DNA of 7,642 nucleotides from Pseudomonadota bacterium. Its GTDB lineage: Bacteria; Myxococcota; Bradymonadia; UBA4248. The notes under the pieces are model-generated. The model worked only from the letters and a program-made list of their open reading frames with translations. It did not search any database and had not been told where the DNA came from. Shown here piece by piece: positions 5,461 through 7,642 of the stretch. The DNA lies in assembly GCA_017613855.1 (NCBI GenBank), contig JAGACY010000296.1, positions 1-7,642 on the forward strand, read 5' to 3'. The position numbers and the translations under genes are program-made. Numbering within the stretch: position 1 is the stretch's first letter; every line of letters starts with the position of its first letter.

Positions 5461-7026
5461 TCAATAACTGTGTGCCGGATGCGTTCCGGCCGTGATTTCG
5501 AGCGCAAGAAACAGTGCGTAAATGGGATCCTTCTGCCACTTGGGCACGTCGATAGCCCCCTGCGCACGAAGCCGCGAAAAGTGGGATGGATACCAGGTTA
5601 CCTGGGCGGTTGCGCGATAGCGATCGTCCGTCCATTCGGGATCGAGCATGTCATTGGTAAGGCCGGATCCGTATTCACCGCGCAGCCCCGTGGCCCAGTG
5701 GCGGTTGATTTGCCAGACGATCTGGGCATATCCGACGGCATCAAACAGATTGTCGCGGGGAACCTGGCGTTGCCTGAAAAAAGCTTCCGCCTGCAAAGAC
5801 AGGAACATCTCGGGATAAGCAGTTGGCGTGTATTTGAGGTAGAGATCGGTCGCATAGATGTGCGAGCGCGTGTCGCGGCCGGTATTGTTTGGGGCGGTTT
5901 GATACGAAATCCCCCAGAACAGGCCGACTTCATCCGAAAAGCTGAAAAACTGCTTGGCCGTGAGTGTGTAGAGAAAATCCTGCGCCCCCTCGACTTCGCC
6001 GTCGTTGCCCAGAAAACTTCGGTTCGAGGCATTGGAGGTCGGCATCTGGGCTGCACCGGCAATTTCGACGTACCACGGCAGCGGCGTAAGCCACGATAAT
6101 TCGACGCCGAGCCCGCGGTTGCCCTCGGCACCATAGAATTTGCCGATGGCAAACGGTTGATCGACAAAATCCCAGGTGTGGGGATGGGTATTGTTGATAC
6201 GGCCAATGCGCGAAAGAAACTGACCTGCGCGAACCTGAAGGCCTGCGGGCAGCCCCTGAGTGGTGACGACGGCTTCTTCGAGTTCGACGCCGGCCTGTCC
6301 GAATACCAGATTTGCGCTAAACCCAAAGATGTGATCGACACTGGCTGCGAGGCTCATCTCGAGCTGCTGCAGGTTAAATCCTATCATTTTAGGATCGTGG
6401 GCACCCGTCTGGAGCGGTTTGTCTTCCGAAAACCAAGCCAGTGCAAAATCCGCAATGACAGCCATATCCGGATTCATCGATTGAATGGCATTCACAATGG
6501 GATTCTCGCTCTTGGCTGAAGATGATTCGACGGATTGTGCATCCGCTTCAAGCGCTGCCATGAGTTCGGCTTCTTCTTCGGCTGTCAGGACATCGTTTTG
6601 AGATGCTGAATTCTCGGCTGCCTGCTGCACATTATTAGATGAAGGCTCTGGCTGTGTCGCCGTTACCGAAGCATCGGGCTGTGGCTCGGTTTCCGCAGTT
6701 TCAGGCTGTGGCTCGGTTTCCGCAGTTTCAAGCTGTGGCTCGATTTCCGTAGTTTCAGGCTGTTCAGCCATTTCCGAAATCTCAGATTCCGCATCAGAAT
6801 CCGAAGATTCTGTGGGCGTTGTATGATTTGAACTCTCCAATAATGACGAAGATTCAGCATCATCTGATGGTGTGCAGTCAGATGATGCTGTCTCCCCGCT
6901 GGCATCCGAAATGCTTCCCTTCTCCTGCGCTTCGGATGCCAAGTCCTGCGCTGCTGCCTGGGATGAAGCCATCCATAAAATGAGCAGCGACAAAATACAG
7001 ATATTGCGTGAGGTATGAATTGACAT
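5461..7026 (-). CDS. Outer-membrane beta-barrel protein, probable zinc-uptake porin
   Basis: This 521-residue protein has a signal peptide at residues 1-26 (hydrophobic core 9-20, cleavage near Q-A-A-A). A long acidic Ser/Glu/Thr linker follows at about 28-175 and includes four 9-residue repeats near 82-117. From about 186 to the final Tyr there are alternating amphipathic strands rich in aromatics, typical of an outer-membrane barrel. The segment at 279-289, N-T-H-P-H-T-W-D-F-V-D, followed by an L-S-W-L-T-P-L-P-W-Y stretch at 310-319, resembles barrel proteins that I recall beside zinc ABC genes. I cannot verify that resemblance here. No TonB box or plug domain is evident. The gene leads the metal-uptake cluster, so passage of metal across the outer membrane is the inferred role. 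The second of two adjacent ATGs (7026) is chosen because AAGGA lies six bases upstream. The ATG at 7029 is the alternative. The frame stays open upstream to 7395, but that part is the 22-bp repeat array. Confidence 0.85.
   Translation of the reverse strand: MSIHTSRNICILSLLILWMASSQAAAQDLASEAQEKGSISDASGETASSDCTPSDDAESSSLLESSNHTTPTESSDSDAESEISEMAEQPETTEIEPQLETAETEPQPETAETEPQPDASVTATQPEPSSNNVQQAAENSASQNDVLTAEEEAELMAALEADAQSVESSSAKSENPIVNAIQSMNPDMAVIADFALAWFSEDKPLQTGAHDPKMIGFNLQQLEMSLAASVDHIFGFSANLVFGQAGVELEEAVVTTQGLPAGLQVRAGQFLSRIGRINNTHPHTWDFVDQPFAIGKFYGAEGNRGLGVELSWLTPLPWYVEIAGAAQMPTSNASNRSFLGNDGEVEGAQDFLYTLTAKQFFSFSDEVGLFWGISYQTAPNNTGRDTRSHIYATDLYLKYTPTAYPEMFLSLQAEAFFRQRQVPRDNLFDAVGYAQIVWQINRHWATGLRGEYGSGLTNDMLDPEWTDDRYRATAQVTWYPSHFSRLRAQGAIDVPKWQKDPIYALFLALEITAGTHPAHSY
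6677..6784 (-). repeat. 4 x 27-bp repeats encoding an acidic 9-residue motif
   Basis: Two identical 27-bp units (6677-6703, 6704-6730), a third with a few changes (6731-6757) and a decayed fourth (6758-6784) encode the series E-T-A-E-T-E-P-Q-P. The repeat lies in the periplasmic linker of the outer-membrane protein. Because the unit is a multiple of three, changes in copy number would alter linker length without breaking the frame. Confidence 0.85.
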
Positions 7027-7048
7027 CATTCTTCCTTTGATAAGCCTT

Positions 7049-7077
7049 GGTGTATAGATAATATAGATGAATACACC
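7049..7077 (-). promoter_or_regulatory. Inverted repeat, possible operator or leader hairpin
   Basis: GGTGTAT (7049-7055) and ATACACC (7071-7077) are exact reverse complements separated by 15 AT-rich bases. The repeat lies 22 bases upstream of the barrel-gene start and encloses a TATATT that could be a -10 box. A repressor bound here would block transcription of the metal genes. The arm spacing does not match the usual Zur/Fur box, and a chance repeat of this size is quite possible. Confidence 0.35.
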
Positions 7078-7122
7078 TTTTGCTTTACTTTTATATTTTG
7101 GATTTCGTTTGAATACACTACA

Positions 7123-7387
7123 TGCTTTGTACATATACATTGCGTGCTTTGTACATATACATTGTCTGCTTTGCAGGTGCCGGCAGGCTGCTTTGCAGAT
7201 GGACATGACCTGCTTTACAGTTGCAGATTTGCATGCATTGCGCCAATACACAATGTATTTTGCAGATACAGATTGTGTGATCTGCAGATGTACACAACGT
7301 ACTTTGCAGATGTACACGACGTACGATGCAAATGCAGACTGCGTGTTTTGCAGATGTACATGACCGGCATTGCAGATATAAACTGCA
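7123..7387. repeat. Array of about twelve imperfect 22-bp tandem repeats
   Basis: Units begin at 7123, 7145, 7167, 7189, 7211, 7234, 7256, 7278, 7300, 7322, 7344 and 7366. All are 22 bp except one of 23. The shared core is TTTGCAGATGTACA. TGCAGATGTACA occurs intact in the units at 7278, 7300 and 7344. The first two units are identical over 20 bases. Several units contain the palindrome TGTACA or ATGTACAT. Decayed units may extend on both sides (about 7081-7122 and 7388-7409). There are no spacers, so this is not a CRISPR array. The array ends about 100 bases from the barrel-gene start. Confidence 0.85.
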
Positions 7388-7479
7388 TCCCGCATGTAGA
7401 TGACTGGTTTTCTATTGGCATGATATCTGTCTGAACCTTACAATCAGGTTCTGTATGACGAGAGTGCTAATAAATATTG

Positions 7480-7523
7480 AGCTTAAAGCTTATAGCTTAT
7501 AGCTTATAGCTTACAGCTTAAAG
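7480..7523. repeat. Heptamer tandem repeat, unit AGCTTAT
   Basis: Six consecutive 7-bp units read AGCTTAA, AGCTTAT three times, AGCTTAC and AGCTTAA, followed by AG. Variation is confined to the last base of the unit. The tract is in non-coding DNA upstream of the metal-uptake genes. Confidence 0.88.
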
Positions 7524-7530
7524 TTTTCGG

Positions 7531-7543
7531 TGTCCTTCGGACA
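7531..7543. repeat. Small hairpin with TTC loop
   Basis: TGTCC (7531-7535) pairs with GGACA (7539-7543) around TTC. The design, a short stem closed by CC-TNC-GG, resembles the apex of the four larger hairpins in the gene cluster. The stem is only five pairs. Confidence 0.5.
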
Positions 7544-7555
7544 AATTTAACATAG

Positions 7556-7576
7556 ATTCCGGATCAAGTCCGGAAT
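7556..7576. repeat. Palindromic element, ATTCCGGA stem
   Basis: ATTCCGGA (7556-7563) pairs perfectly with TCCGGAAT (7569-7576) around a TCAAG loop. Sequences of this type, followed by GACA, occur as dispersed intergenic palindromes in many bacterial genomes, notably alphaproteobacteria, as far as I recall. It could act as a bidirectional transcription end or be a member of a genome-wide repeat family. Confidence 0.7.
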
Positions 7577-7590
7577 GACATCAATACGGC

Positions 7591-7622
7591 AATTTATAAT
7601 TTATAATTTACAATTTATAATT
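7591..7622. repeat. Heptamer tandem repeat, unit AATTTAT
   Basis: AATTTAT, AATTTAT, AATTTAC and AATTTAT are followed by AATT. As in the AGCTTAT tract, the substitution falls on the last base of the unit. It lies close to the right edge of the window, 14 bases from the ATTCCGGA palindrome. Confidence 0.85.
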
Positions 7623-7642
7623 AACGACTAACAACGAACGTC

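Larger units (their letters stand above)
7027..7642. other. Repeat-rich non-coding region upstream of the metal-uptake genes
   Basis: These 616 bases hold no open frame that looks like a gene. Open frames in the right orientation or on the other strand are made of the 22-bp array and have no plausible start site or known protein pattern. Going away from the barrel gene, the region has a leader with an inverted repeat (7049-7077), an AT-rich stretch, the 22-bp array, a plain stretch (7388-7479) and then two heptamer tracts around two small palindromes. No clear sigma-70 promoter is visible for the barrel gene. TATATT near 7059-7064 (minus strand) is a possible -10 box without a good -35 partner. 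Confidence 0.6.

Noticed and set aside
5266..6099. Plus-strand open frame of 277 codons
   Set aside because: It lies opposite the barrel and lipoprotein genes and crosses the hairpin-bearing gap. Its protein has no recognisable motif and the opposite strand has clear coding features.
5598..6341. Second minus-strand frame of 247 codons inside the barrel gene
   Set aside because: It is an out-of-frame shadow with an Arg/Pro/Ser-rich translation, whereas the overlapping frame encodes a coherent outer-membrane barrel.
7123..7387. CRISPR array
   Set aside because: The repeats are directly adjacent, imperfect and without spacers, and there are no cas genes in the window.
7067..7434. Plus-strand open frames over the 22-bp array with Cys-rich translations
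   Set aside because: They come from a repeat unit poor in stop triplets, which opens several frames at once. No ribosome site or protein family was seen.

Overview
The window carries five protein genes, all on the minus strand, so the text is best read from high to low coordinates. An outer-membrane protein, an Sec-type signal peptide, a lipoprotein and a periplasmic binding protein show that the organism is a diderm (Gram-negative-type) bacterium. The sequence alone does not settle the phylum. The protein styles recall Proteobacteria in the broad sense, including former deltaproteobacterial lineages, but this is only an impression. The intergenic DNA is unusually rich in short tandem and palindromic repeats.

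Layout from right to left. (1) 7027-7642 has no convincing gene. It holds two heptamer tandem tracts, two small palindromes, a 265-bp array of about twelve imperfect 22-bp repeats and, next to the first gene, a 7-bp inverted repeat that could be an operator. (2) 5461-7026 encodes a 521-residue outer-membrane beta-barrel protein with a signal peptide and a long acidic, repeat-bearing linker. (3) 4527-5363 encodes a lipoprotein with a C-H-G-D-H-C-H motif and a strongly His-rich stretch. (4) 4395 down to 1960 encodes a complete ABC importer in the order ATPase, permease, binding protein (znuC, znuB, znuA type), with overlapping ends. (5) 159-1808 encodes a 549-residue ankyrin-repeat protein with 13 consecutive units of exactly 30 residues. 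(6) 1-158 holds two more heptamer tracts and an AT-rich palindrome.

Genes in regions 2 to 4 read as one metal-uptake module, most likely for zinc. The barrel would let metal, or a metal complex, across the outer membrane. The His/Cys-rich lipoprotein would capture or buffer it at the membrane. ZnuA would pick it up in the periplasm and ZnuB/ZnuC would pump it into the cytosol. The two gaps inside this module, after the barrel gene and after the lipoprotein gene, each contain hairpins. Together the four hairpins share a near-constant apex on variable stems, and none has a T-tract. The importer genes themselves overlap. This layout suggests that transcript processing or partial termination separates the surface proteins from the importer. 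No metal regulator gene (Zur/Fur type) lies in the window.

The most unusual features are the His-rich lipoprotein, the hairpin family, the 22-bp array upstream of the barrel gene and the four different heptamer tracts.
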